The position numbers and the translations under genes are program-made. This document shows positions 1 through 6,768 of a DNA stretch of 64,000 nt, in pieces. The stretch is from Vagococcus salmoninarum (GTDB lineage: Bacteria; Bacillota; Bacilli; Lactobacillales; Vagococcaceae), in the NCBI RefSeq assembly GCF_003987495.1, contig NZ_NGJU01000001.1:186001-250000 (forward strand), given 5' to 3'. Within the stretch, counting starts at the first letter, position 1; each line of letters starts with the position of its first letter. The notes beneath the pieces are model-generated. The model was not told the DNA's origin, searched no databases, and worked only from the letters and a program-made list of their open reading frames with translations.

Positions 1-69
1 CATAGTTATCCATCCCTAGATAATGAATTTACCACTTAGATTTATGAGTTCTATCATGGAATGAGTGAC

Positions 70-441
70 TTATGTAGTCAATAAAGAAGTACTTTCAGCA
101 ATTAATTTTTCAGCATTAAGGATGCCATAATCTTTTTTTGAAATTACGATCACAGGAGTCTGTGGAAATTTAAGTTCGATGTCGGTTTGGCTATATCCAC
201 AGATAGGTGTTAAATAGATTAGTTTAGCATCGGCAGCTTTTTTTTCTAATAAATTAACACTGTATGACTTAACAATGATGTTCTGATTTGCTTTTTTTAG
301 TAAATTATTCATTTTATTGGCTAGAAACATTGTTTGCATCAAGCCTTCATCACTTATAAAATTGACTGGCGAATCGAATATCATAATAATATCTTTTGGC
401 TCTGGTTCTAAATCTTCTCTTTTGTTTGATTGTAAGTTCAT
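70..441 (-). CDS. Degenerate lactose/cellobiose-type PTS IIB-like protein lacking the phospho-cysteine
   Basis: About 123 aa. The start is taken at 441 because an AAAGGA site lies 9 nt upstream; an ATG 18 nt further up would include that site. From about residue 17 the protein resembles the PTS IIB lactose/cellobiose fold: beta-strand 1, a GLMQTMFLANKM helix where active enzymes have C-x-x-GMSTS-x-L, and near the C-terminus an IxxxDYGxxNxEKL stretch like the IIB DYGMMNGEKVL segment. The catalytic cysteine expected after strand 1 is absent; the only cysteine is in PICGYS, elsewhere in the fold. Phosphotransfer is therefore unlikely and a binding or regulatory role is possible. A possible start codon for a following minus-strand gene lies at the window edge (positions 1-3, preceded by a purine-rich site), so the operon probably continues outside. 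The family assignment is by eye and tentative. Confidence 0.5.
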   Translation of the reverse strand: MNLQSNKREDLEPEPKDIIMIFDSPVNFISDEGLMQTMFLANKMNNLLKKANQNIIVKSYSVNLLEKKAADAKLIYLTPICGYSQTDIELKFPQTPVIVISKKDYGILNAEKLIAESTSLLTT

Positions 442-582
442 ATTATTTTGTCCTTTCATTTTCAGATGGAATTTAAATGGATACCTTTAATAAAATCTTC
501 TTGATGTGAGGATCAATATTTAGTAGAGAGTCGGGAAAGTGACATCTGGCAACTAGCTAACATAGTGTTACTTGTTGAATCC

Positions 583-588
583 ATTATA
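583..588 (-). promoter_or_regulatory. Possible -10 box for the minus-strand IIB-like gene
   Basis: Read on the minus strand this is TATAAT about 140 nt upstream of the start at 441. No convincing -35 is seen at the right distance, so this is a weak prediction. The sequence between it and the gene shows no clear hairpin. Confidence 0.3.
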
Positions 589-673
589 CAATAATTAAAT
601 TAAGGGGCTAGTAATATGCTAGGATTATTATCCTTTTCTTTAATTATATTATGACTAATCACATCATTTAACT

Positions 674-720
674 TAGAGCCAAAGACCATACAAGCGGTTA
701 TGCTCTAGGTCTTCTTGTTT
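674..720 (+). other. Terminator-like hairpin upstream of the first leader
   Basis: TAGAGC (674-679) can pair with GCTCTA (702-707), or AAGACC (682-687) with GGTCTT (708-713), followed by CTTGTTTTATT. No plus-strand gene ends here. The sequence after it (TTGTTTTATTATG then a T-run) is identical to the sequence after the rpiB terminator at 5318 onward, so this may be a remnant of the duplication that created the two leader copies. Confidence 0.35.
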
Positions 721-745
721 TATTATGTTTTTTAATTCCTTCTAA

Positions 746-774
746 TTGACAGGGAAGGCCTCATAAATTACAAT
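746..774 (+). promoter_or_regulatory. Sigma-A promoter, copy 1, of the mannose/sorbose-type PTS operon
   Basis: TTGACA at 746-751, 17-nt spacer, TACAAT at 769-774. The same hexamers recur at 5348-5377 with an 18-nt spacer in front of the paralogous unit. Predicted transcription start is near 781, giving a leader of about 415 nt before the IIC gene. Confidence 0.7.
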
Positions 775-780
775 GTAAGC

Positions 781-1074
781 GTCAAGGTAACTACTACATC
801 TAAATAGCTTTGTTGGCACTACTTCGACGCGGCAAGCCCGCGTCAAAAAGTAGCCCTGACTAGTAGATCACCAGTCTGTCTAATCAAGTTGCCAATAGAC
901 TAGCGCAAGCGCTAGCATCTTCATTGTACTCAATATTTGAGATATTTTCTAGCTTTTTTGCAAGAAAATTTTCGTTTAACGAGTCTTATTTAAGCATCCT
1001 CAGGCAGTGAAGGTTTCGGCGATTCTAGTTTATTCAACATGGTATCAGATTATCTGTCTGGTGCTGTGTTTTTT
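781..1074 (+). ncRNA. Structured 5' leader with terminator-like hairpin, copy 1 (candidate riboregulator)
   Basis: Homologous to 5384-5684. Visible pairings: a closing helix TTGGCA (813-818) with TGCCAA (890-895); inside it a long hairpin CTACTT (819-824)/AAGTAG (848-853) continuing as GACGCGG (826-832)/CCGCGTC (838-844), and a short GACT/AGTC hairpin (858-876). Then follow CTAGCGC/GCGCTAG (900-915), ATTG-TACT-CAAT (near 923-934), and TTTTCT/AGAAAA (945-968). The element ends in an 11-bp helix CATGGTATCAG (1038-1048) with CTGGTGCTGTG (1058-1068) followed by six T, an intrinsic-terminator shape about 120 nt before the IIC start. The last helix uses several G-U pairs where copy 2 has Watson-Crick pairs, so the structure rather than the sequence appears conserved. 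The ligand or factor is unknown. No T-box, glmS or BglG-type RAT motif was recognised. Confidence 0.6.
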
Positions 1075-1195
1075 GTTATTTAATTTTAGTGGTGGTTAGC
1101 TTGGCAGGACGTTGCAAGGACCTCATCTTATCAATCTCTTAGTTACGTGGCTCATGATTAGTTGCTCTGTTATTGAAAGAAATGAGGGAGTTTAG

Positions 1196-1969
1196 ATGTC
1201 AATGATGCAAGCTCTGACAATCGCTGTCTGGGTAGCTTTGATTCAAGCCCGCTTTTTTGGTTACGCCGGTTTAAATTTACGTTTCAGCCCCTTAATGACT
1301 AGCCTCTTTGTCGGAATAATGTTAGGAGACGTGGCCCAAGGTGTCACAGTTGGGGCCGCCATTCAATTAATCTCCATGGGACAGATTGCTCCAGGTGGGC
1401 AAATGCCTACTGAACCAGCTGTTTCTGGAGCGGTTGCCACTTCAGTTGCCATATTAGGTAATTTAGACCCTTCCGCCGCTGTTGCAATTGCCGTGCCAGT
1501 TGGAATTCTCGGCAGTTACTTATACACACTCAAAATTATCCTCAATTCCTTTGTTACGAAATACACCGATCAAGTCGTCGAACAATTAGCTGCTCACAAA
1601 TTCACTTTCGTCTTAGGGATTGTCCCTGTCCTTTTAACTTCTCTCACTCATGTTCCAGTCATGTTTATTGCGCTTTATTACGGGGCAGATCAAATTGCCC
1701 AAGTCGTTACCCAGTTACAAGGAACAGTCATCTTTCATATTCTTGATGTAGTTGCAGGCTCCCTAGCTGCTGTCGGAATCGCTGTCTTGATTAGAATTAT
1801 TGGTGAAAAGAGTGACTTGCTCTTCTTTTTACTGGCCTTTTTCTTAACGATTACTTTACGAGAGCTAGGAATCACCATGGTTACTTGGGCTGTTATCGGC
1901 ATGATTATTGCAGGACTCTATACGTTAGTCACTTATCAAAGAGAGGAGCAAAAGAGTCATGGCAACTAA
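1196..1969 (+). CDS. PTS mannose/fructose/sorbose family, IIC component
   Basis: 257 aa, hydrophobic throughout, with the usual size and layout of the EIIC-Man/Sor family: an N-terminal MQALTIAVWVALIQARFFGYAGLNLRF helix region, a QLISMGQIAPGGQMPTEPA loop and several further membrane segments. It forms the sugar channel together with IID. The ATG follows GGGAG. The 3' end overlaps the IID start by 11 nt, indicating translational coupling. Its order with IID, IIB, a dehydrogenase, IIA and an RpiB-type isomerase marks a catabolic operon. The substrate cannot be read from the sequence. Confidence 0.9.
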   Translation: MSMMQALTIAVWVALIQARFFGYAGLNLRFSPLMTSLFVGIMLGDVAQGVTVGAAIQLISMGQIAPGGQMPTEPAVSGAVATSVAILGNLDPSAAVAIAVPVGILGSYLYTLKIILNSFVTKYTDQVVEQLAAHKFTFVLGIVPVLLTSLTHVPVMFIALYYGADQIAQVVTQLQGTVIFHILDVVAGSLAAVGIAVLIRIIGEKSDLLFFLLAFFLTITLRELGITMVTWAVIGMIIAGLYTLVTYQREEQKSHGN

Positions 1970-2810
1970 AAAAAAACAGACTGCTGGTTTAACAACGAAA
2001 GAATTAACTCAAATTTGGACCCGTTGGTGGTGGATGAACGAGTTGCCACGGACTTATGAACGACAAATTGCCCCTTCTTTGATGTATGCCTTAGCGCCGT
2101 TACTGAAAAAAATGTATCAAGACCCTGCAGAATTAAAAGCTGCTTACCAACGTCATTTAACGTTCTATAATACTGATGCCGTTTGGGGCGGTGGCACGAT
2201 TACTGGGATTGTTGCCTCTTTGGAAGAACAACGCGGGCAACAAGTCCAAGAAACGGGGAGTGAACAAACAGTCACAGCTGACTTAATTGAAGCAACTAAA
2301 ATTGGCTTAATGGGACCAATGGCGGGAATTGGTGATTCAATTAACAACGGCACCTTACAATATCTTTTAATCGCGATTGCCTTGCCTTGGGCTGCCGATG
2401 GCTATTGGATTGGCGCTGTCTTGCCTTGGTTGTCATTTACGATCATTACTTATCTTTACGGTCGGGCCTTTGTGATTTTTAGTTACCGAGTCGGTCGCCA
2501 AGCAGCCAAAGAACTTTTGGCTGGTGCCAAAGCCAAGCGGATTATTAAAGGCTTAACGATTTTAGGGATGTTTATGATGGGAGTCACTGCGGCTAACTTT
2601 GTTAGAATTCAGTCTTCCCTTGAGTTTACAATCTCTGAGCGGGTGTTTTCACTCCAAGGAATTTTAGACTCAATTTTACCAGGGATCTTACCCTTAAGCT
2701 TAATTGGTTTTTTGTATGTGTATTTTGAGAAAAAAGGCCTTAACGTCTTACGGGGCATGTTAATTGTTAGTGTGATTTTAGGTGTCTTAGCTGCCATTGG
2801 ACTTTTATAA
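1959..2810 (+). CDS. PTS mannose/fructose/sorbose family, IID component
   Basis: 283 aa with the hallmark N-terminal region of EIID (W-x-R-WWWMNELPRTYERQ, then a long amphipathic stretch with RHLTFYNT and a later K-x-GLMGPMAGIGDSINNG motif) and C-terminal membrane helices. IID is the second membrane partner of IIC in mannose-type permeases. It overlaps IIC by 11 nt and is followed after 12 nt by IIB, which has a GGAGG site. Confidence 0.92.
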   Translation: MATKKKQTAGLTTKELTQIWTRWWWMNELPRTYERQIAPSLMYALAPLLKKMYQDPAELKAAYQRHLTFYNTDAVWGGGTITGIVASLEEQRGQQVQETGSEQTVTADLIEATKIGLMGPMAGIGDSINNGTLQYLLIAIALPWAADGYWIGAVLPWLSFTIITYLYGRAFVIFSYRVGRQAAKELLAGAKAKRIIKGLTILGMFMMGVTAANFVRIQSSLEFTISERVFSLQGILDSILPGILPLSLIGFLYVYFEKKGLNVLRGMLIVSVILGVLAAIGLL

Positions 2811-2822
2811 GGAGGAGACATC

Positions 2823-3293
2823 ATGGGAGAAATTGCCTTTGCGAGAGTCGATAGTCGCTTAATTCATGGTCAAGTCGTTACTAAGTGGGCGAAATCATCA
2901 GGTGCCAATGTGATCTATATTGTTGATGATAAGATCAGCCAAGATGCCTTTACTAAGGAGATTTATCAAGCCGCCGGTAGTAGCTACGGGTTTAAAGTTA
3001 AGGCCTTTAGTGCTGAAGAAGTCTTAGCCAAATGGCAGGTGGATCATTTCGGTGCTGACAAAGTTTTTTTGTTGTTTAGTGATGTCCCGACAGCTCTGAC
3101 TTGTCTCAATCAAGACTTACCAATTCCAGTGTTGAATCTTGGCGGTATGCCATTGAGTCAGGGGAAGAGTTTCTTTATTAAAAATATCGCCCTTAGTCAA
3201 AGTGAGATGGAGGATTTACGTCAGTTAGCCCAGGCAAAACAAATGGTGATTTATGCCCAAACGGTCCCAGATGCCCAACGGAAAAACCTTTAA
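2823..3293 (+). CDS. PTS mannose/fructose/sorbose family, IIB component (active-site His present)
   Basis: 156 aa cytoplasmic phosphocarrier. The EIIB-Man signature FARVDSRLIHGQV is complete, with the phospho-accepting histidine at residue 15. It receives phosphate from the IIA encoded at 4298-4711 and passes it to the sugar entering through IIC/IID. It is the evident parent type of the divergent copy at 5787-6179; both share residues 1-17 register, the FG-D-VFLL core and the DLPIP-L-LG-MPL segment. Confidence 0.92.
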   Translation: MGEIAFARVDSRLIHGQVVTKWAKSSGANVIYIVDDKISQDAFTKEIYQAAGSSYGFKVKAFSAEEVLAKWQVDHFGADKVFLLFSDVPTALTCLNQDLPIPVLNLGGMPLSQGKSFFIKNIALSQSEMEDLRQLAQAKQMVIYAQTVPDAQRKNL

Positions 3294-3308
3294 AAGAAAG
3301 GAAAAACA

Positions 3309-4301
3309 ATGAGCGACTATCAAATTGGAATTGTTAATTCCCAAAGTTTTGGCAAGTATTTCCCGGAACATCTAGAGGAGTTAAGAACCTTAGGCGCAGT
3401 CACGGCGCTCCAACTATCAGCAACTGCGACTGTCGCAGAAATCGGCCGAAAATTAGCCCCTTACGACTGTCTGATTACTAGTGTCACCCCAGAGTTCACA
3501 GCGGATTTTTTTACGAAGACGCCGAAATTAAAATTAATTGCCCGTCACGGATTAGGAGTCAATAACATTGATTTAGCTGCGGCGAGCAAACACCAAGTTT
3601 ATGTGACAAAAGTAACCCCAGAAGTCGAGACAGAAGCGGTTGCCGAACATGCTATTGCTTTGATGTTAGCCTTAGGTCGACTAATTCCCCAAGCGGATTA
3701 TGCCTTGCGGAATACCCCTTGGGAAAAGCGAGTTAATTTTGTAGGCATTGAGTTGAAAGAATTAACTGTCGGAATTATCGGTTACGGTCATATTGGTCAA
3801 CGAGTAGGAGACATTTTGCGACTAGGCTTTGGCAGCCAGATCTTAGTATATGATCCTTATCAATCAGCAAGGAAGATTCAAAAAAGTGGTGGACAGAAAG
3901 TCACTTTAGAAGAACTGTTAAGCCAGTCTGACGTGATCAGCCTTCACGCCAACGTCACAGAAGCTAATCAAGGGCTATTAGGGGCCCGAGAATTTTCTCA
4001 GCTAAAACCAACTGTCCGGGTGATTAATACAGCTCGGGGTGCCTTAGTTGACGAAGGAGCTTTAGTCAAGGCTTTAAAAGCAAAAAAAATTGCTGGTTAT
4101 GCTGCTGATGTTTTTGAGTCAGAACCGTTGTTGCAAACAAGTCCTTTACTAGCCTTTGAGAATGTCGTCTTAACTCCCCACATTGGTGCCTATACGGCAG
4201 AAAGTCTCGCAGGGATGGGAGCTAAAGTTGTTAAGGATGTTCGAACAGTCTTAAAGGGCGAGGTTCCGTTAGAAGTTGTTAATAAGGAGGTCAGCCAATG
4301 A
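3309..4301 (+). CDS. D-isomer-specific 2-hydroxyacid dehydrogenase (NAD-dependent)
   Basis: 330 aa of the phosphoglycerate/D-lactate/glyoxylate-reductase family. The nucleotide-binding motif GIIGYGHIGQ lies near residue 158. The catalytic triad can be seen as Arg in INTARG, Glu in FESEPL and His in LTPHIGA. It reduces 2-oxoacids or oxidises D-2-hydroxyacids. Its place between the IIB and IIA genes, with an ATGA overlap into IIA, suggests it acts on the imported compound or a product of it, perhaps a sugar acid or keto-sugar acid. That substrate is inference. Confidence 0.85.
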   Translation: MSDYQIGIVNSQSFGKYFPEHLEELRTLGAVTALQLSATATVAEIGRKLAPYDCLITSVTPEFTADFFTKTPKLKLIARHGLGVNNIDLAAASKHQVYVTKVTPEVETEAVAEHAIALMLALGRLIPQADYALRNTPWEKRVNFVGIELKELTVGIIGYGHIGQRVGDILRLGFGSQILVYDPYQSARKIQKSGGQKVTLEELLSQSDVISLHANVTEANQGLLGAREFSQLKPTVRVINTARGALVDEGALVKALKAKKIAGYAADVFESEPLLQTSPLLAFENVVLTPHIGAYTAESLAGMGAKVVKDVRTVLKGEVPLEVVNKEVSQ

Positions 4302-4711
4302 TTGGGATTCAAGTAGTGACACATGGTAAGTTAGGTCATGGCTTAGCCGATGGGTTACAGATGATTGTCGGTGACGTTCCTCAGTTTGCGTACTGTCAAT
4401 TAAAGTCAGAACAATCAATTGCTGATTACCGTCAAGCAGTCTTAATTCAAACCCAAAGCTTAGAACAAGGTCAAGGAGTGCTAGTCTTTGCGGATTTACT
4501 TGGAGGCACTCCTTACAACACAGCTTGTTTTAATTCCCGACATTTTTCAACAACTAAGTATCAAATCATCACTGGCGTGAATTTATCATTGTTAATCAGT
4601 GCCGTTCTCAAACGTGAAGAGGCGAACTTAACCGAGCTAGTCCAGCAACTTATGCAGCCAACGGAATGTGGCATCGAACTGTCAGCTTTTAGCCAATTAA
4701 CTACGCCATAA
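4298..4711 (+). CDS. PTS mannose/fructose/sorbose family, IIA component
   Basis: 137 aa, EIIA-Man fold. The phospho-histidine is in VVTHGKLG (residue 9), and the FADLLGGTPYN motif that shapes the active site is intact. It takes phosphate from HPr and gives it to the IIB at 2823-3293. The start overlaps the dehydrogenase stop as ATGA. It is the evident paralogue of the IIA-like gene at 6225-6650. Confidence 0.92.
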   Translation: MIGIQVVTHGKLGHGLADGLQMIVGDVPQFAYCQLKSEQSIADYRQAVLIQTQSLEQGQGVLVFADLLGGTPYNTACFNSRHFSTTKYQIITGVNLSLLISAVLKREEANLTELVQQLMQPTECGIELSAFSQLTTP

Positions 4712-4735
4712 GTCAATTGATGGTCACTATTACTA

Positions 4736-4773
4736 AGTTGCGTTAAGTTGGCAAAGACTGACTTAGCGCAACT
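4736..4773 (+). promoter_or_regulatory. 13-bp intercistronic hairpin ahead of the RpiB-type gene
   Basis: AGTTGCGTTAAGT (4736-4748) pairs over its full length with ACTTAGCGCAACT (4761-4773), including one G-U pair, with a 12-nt loop. No T-run follows; instead a purine-rich ribosome site (AGGAGGAGAAAGGAG) follows at once. This fits an mRNA processing or stabilising structure separating the isomerase from the transport genes rather than a terminator. Confidence 0.6.
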
Positions 4774-4799
4774 GTGCTAGGAGGAGAAAGGAGTTACAA

Positions 4800-5261
4800 A
4801 TGAAACTTGCTTTAGGGAATGATCATGCCGGTTACAAATTAAGAAAGGTTGCGATTGAGGTAGCTACTGACTTAGGTTATGAGATTGTTGATTTTGGTAC
4901 GACTGATGAATTAGCTGTTTACACGACACCGATTGCCGAAAAAGTTGCCAATTATGTTGTCGAAAATCAAGGAAAAGGCCTGTTGATTTGTGGCAGTGGT
5001 GTTGGCATGTCGATTGCTGCCAATAAAGATCCTGGAGTTCGCTGTGTCTGTTGTTCCGACTTATTCACTTGTGAGTCCTCGCGGTTACACAACAATACGA
5101 ATATTCTCGCCTTAGGTTCAAGAGTTGTTAATTTAGCCACAGCGGAAAATTTAATTCGGAGATGGCTTCAAGCAGAATACGAAGGTGGCAGACGGGAAAT
5201 TGCTTATGAGTTGATTACAGAGTTAGAGGAGAGATATTTACAAGTTAAGGCAAGGGAGTAA
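4800..5261 (+). CDS. RpiB/LacA/LacB-family sugar-phosphate isomerase
   Basis: 153 aa. N-terminal MKLALGNDHAGYKLR, then LLICGSGVGMSIAANK with the catalytic cysteine, then C-SDLFTCESSRLHNNTNIL-LGSRV containing the conserved histidine; all are RpiB-family landmarks. Family members interconvert aldose and ketose phosphates (ribose-5-P, galactose-6-P, allose-6-P, erythrulose-4-P). As last gene of the PTS operon it probably isomerises the imported sugar phosphate. The exact substrate is unknown, so no symbol beyond the family is given. The start follows AAAGGAG by 7 nt. Confidence 0.85.
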   Translation: MKLALGNDHAGYKLRKVAIEVATDLGYEIVDFGTTDELAVYTTPIAEKVANYVVENQGKGLLICGSGVGMSIAANKDPGVRCVCCSDLFTCESSRLHNNTNILALGSRVVNLATAENLIRRWLQAEYEGGRREIAYELITELEERYLQVKARE

Positions 5262-5283
5262 GTGATAAGTCACTAACAAAAAA

Positions 5284-5325
5284 TAACCGACGACATTGAC
5301 GTCATCGGCGGCTATCTTGTTTTAT
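5284..5325 (+). terminator. Intrinsic terminator after the first PTS operon
   Basis: CCGACGAC (5287-5294) pairs with GTCATCGG (5301-5308) with one mismatch, extended by flanking ATA/TAT, then CTTGTTTTATT. It lies just upstream of the second leader promoter. Confidence 0.6.
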
Positions 5326-5347
5326 TATGTTTTTTAATTGCTTCTCG

Positions 5348-5377
5348 TTGACAGTATTTTACTTATGCCATTACAAT
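5348..5377 (+). promoter_or_regulatory. Sigma-A promoter, copy 2, of the divergent IIB-IIA unit
   Basis: TTGACA at 5348-5353, 18-nt spacer, TACAAT at 5372-5377, matching the promoter at 746-774 in sequence context. Predicted start is near 5384, leaving a leader of about 400 nt. Confidence 0.65.
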
Positions 5378-5383
5378 GGAGGC

Positions 5384-5684
5384 GTTAAGATAACCACGAC
5401 AGTTAAATTCTAAGTTGGCACTACTTCAACGCGGCAGGAACCGCGTCCGAAGTAGCTCCTGACTAGCAGATCCTCAGTCTGACTAATCAAGCTGCCAATA
5501 GACTAGCGTCTAGCTAGCATCTTTATTGTACTCAATTATGGTTAGGTTTTCTAGCTTTAAAAGCAGAAAATTTCAATTAAAGCAGTTTATTTAATTGATT
5601 GGATTGAACAAGAGAAGGAACTAGCAAAGCTAAAAACTAGTTTATTTAAGGCGCTATCAGATTAGTACTGATAGCGTTTATTTT
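5384..5684 (+). ncRNA. Structured 5' leader with terminator-like hairpin, copy 2 (candidate riboregulator)
   Basis: Second copy of the element at 781-1074. Equivalent pairings: TTGGCA (5415-5420)/TGCCAA (5493-5498) closing helix; CTACTTC (5421-5427)/GAAGTAG (5449-5455) extended by ACGCGG/CCGCGT (5429-5446); GACT/AGTC; CTAGC (5503-5507)/GCTAG (5513-5517), where the loop-proximal pairs of copy 1 are lost but the helix is kept; ATTG-TACT-CAAT; TTTTCT...AGAAAA. The final helix is GCTATCAG/CTGATAGC extended by outer pairs (5648-5660 with 5668-5679), followed by TTTATTTT. Loops differ between copies while stems are kept. It precedes the divergent IIB-IIA pair by about 100 nt. Confidence 0.6.
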
Positions 5685-5786
5685 GCCGTGGTTGTCTTAG
5701 CTTTTAACTAGTTTAATTACTTACTCACACGTGCAGGTTAAGAAGTAGGAGGATCGTTGGTTGAGTCAGTTTAAGGAGGATTAAAC

Positions 5787-6179
5787 ATGGGAGAAGTGTT
5801 ATTTGCGGAGATTGATGCTAGGGAGATTGAGGAACAGACCTTAGTTGAGTATGCCCAGTCAGTTGGTAGTCAGATGATTTACATTGTAGATAAAGAGCTT
5901 AGAGAGAATCACTTGTTTCAAAAAGAACTACGAGAAGGACTTAAGGACTATGATATCCAGTTAAAAGTCTTTACTGAAGTCGAGATAATGGAACAGTGGG
6001 AGTTAGATGAATTTGGTGAGGATGAGGTGTTTCTCCTTTTAACAAGCATTGCAGCGACGATTTATTGCGTTGAGGAAGATTTACCAATCCCTTTTTTAAG
6101 TTTAGGACCTATGCCTCTGGAAGATGACAAAGCTTCCTTATTAGCGACTTTGCGTTTTGCTGACTATAAGCCTGAATAA
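5787..6179 (+). CDS. Divergent mannose-type PTS IIB with His15 replaced by Glu
   Basis: 130 aa, clearly paralogous to the IIB at 2823-3293: MGEVLFAEIDAREIEEQ aligns without gaps to MGEIAFARVDSRLIHGQ, and MIYIVDKEL, FGEDEVFLLL and DLPIPFLSLGPMPL match the parent. The phospho-accepting histidine (position 15) is glutamate and the following glycine is glutamate, and about 25 C-terminal residues are missing. It is strongly acidic. It cannot carry phosphate by the normal route; glutamate could mimic the phosphorylated state. The reading frame is intact with a strong AAGGAGG site, so it looks maintained rather than decaying. A regulatory or decoy role is inference. Confidence 0.8.
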   Translation: MGEVLFAEIDAREIEEQTLVEYAQSVGSQMIYIVDKELRENHLFQKELREGLKDYDIQLKVFTEVEIMEQWELDEFGEDEVFLLLTSIAATIYCVEEDLPIPFLSLGPMPLEDDKASLLATLRFADYKPE

Positions 6180-6224
6180 AGTAGCAACAGCAGTCCCCTT
6201 AGTCAAAATAGGAGGTGTTAGAAG

Positions 6225-6650
6225 ATGATTGGCATTTTATTAGTTACCCATGGAGAACTTGGTGCGGGGTTAATAGACGGGGTGCGAATAATAGTTGGCG
6301 AAGTTTCGAATATTGACCAAGTCCCCTTATTGGAAGAATTATCTCTCAAAGAGTATCGTCAAAGAGTTTTTGCTAAGACCCGACAACTGGATCGGGGAAA
6401 AGGGGTGTTAGTCTTTGCTGATATTTATGGCGAGCCGCCTTATAATGCTGCGCGACTTAACGGAAAGAACTTTCACCAAGGCCAATATCAACTAATTGCT
6501 GGCGTTAACTTACCTTTATTAGTCAATGCTGTCTTAAAGCGGGAAACCCTTAACTTATTGACATTAGTTAAACAACTGGAAGATCCACAAGAACAAGGAA
6601 TTGTAATGCCTGAGTATAGCCATCGACAGATGGGGGAAAGCTCAGATTAA
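6225..6650 (+). CDS. Divergent mannose-type PTS IIA partner
   Basis: 141 aa, paralogue of the IIA at 4298-4711 (MIGILLVTHGELGAGLIDG aligned with MIGIQVVTHGKLGHGLADG). The phospho-histidine of VTHG is kept, as is the aspartate of FAD, but the active-site loop FADLLGGTPYN has become FADIYGEPPYN, so the glycine pair is lost. It has an AGGAGG site and lies 45 nt after the altered IIB. It may still be phosphorylated by HPr yet have no competent IIB next to it, which would suit a sensor of PTS phosphorylation state. The function is inferred only. Confidence 0.78.
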   Translation: MIGILLVTHGELGAGLIDGVRIIVGEVSNIDQVPLLEELSLKEYRQRVFAKTRQLDRGKGVLVFADIYGEPPYNAARLNGKNFHQGQYQLIAGVNLPLLVNAVLKRETLNLLTLVKQLEDPQEQGIVMPEYSHRQMGESSD

Positions 6651-6717
6651 AACTGTTTAAATATATAATTGTTAATACAGGTTTTAAACAGATTTAACTA
6701 ATAGTTAGAGATGGATT

Positions 6718-6768
6718 AACTTCTTACTAAAACAGCTTGACGAAGCAAACTAAGTAAGAGGTTTTTTT
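6718..6768 (+). terminator. Intrinsic terminator after the divergent IIB-IIA unit
   Basis: AACTTCTTACT (6718-6728) pairs fully with AGTAAGAGGTT (6753-6763) and runs into seven T. The loop is long (24 nt) and contains AGCTT/AAGC. Confidence 0.75.

Noticed and set aside
717-1074. MITE or insertion-sequence remnant as explanation for the duplicated leader
   Set aside because: No terminal inverted repeats or target duplications are visible, both copies lie in the same orientation directly before related PTS genes, and the downstream genes are themselves paralogous, so duplication of an operon front is more likely.
1102-1116. Sigma-54 promoter TGGCAG...TTGCAA before the first IIC gene
   Set aside because: Distance between the GG and GC elements is one base shorter than the strict sigma-54 spacing, and the site lies downstream of a good sigma-A promoter and leader. 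It could be chance or a relic.
5421-5455. T-box riboswitch (GGAACCGCG in leader copy 2 resembles the T-box sequence)
   Set aside because: The motif is not present in copy 1, lies inside a hairpin about 200 nt before the terminator-like stem, and the downstream genes are PTS genes, not amino-acid genes.
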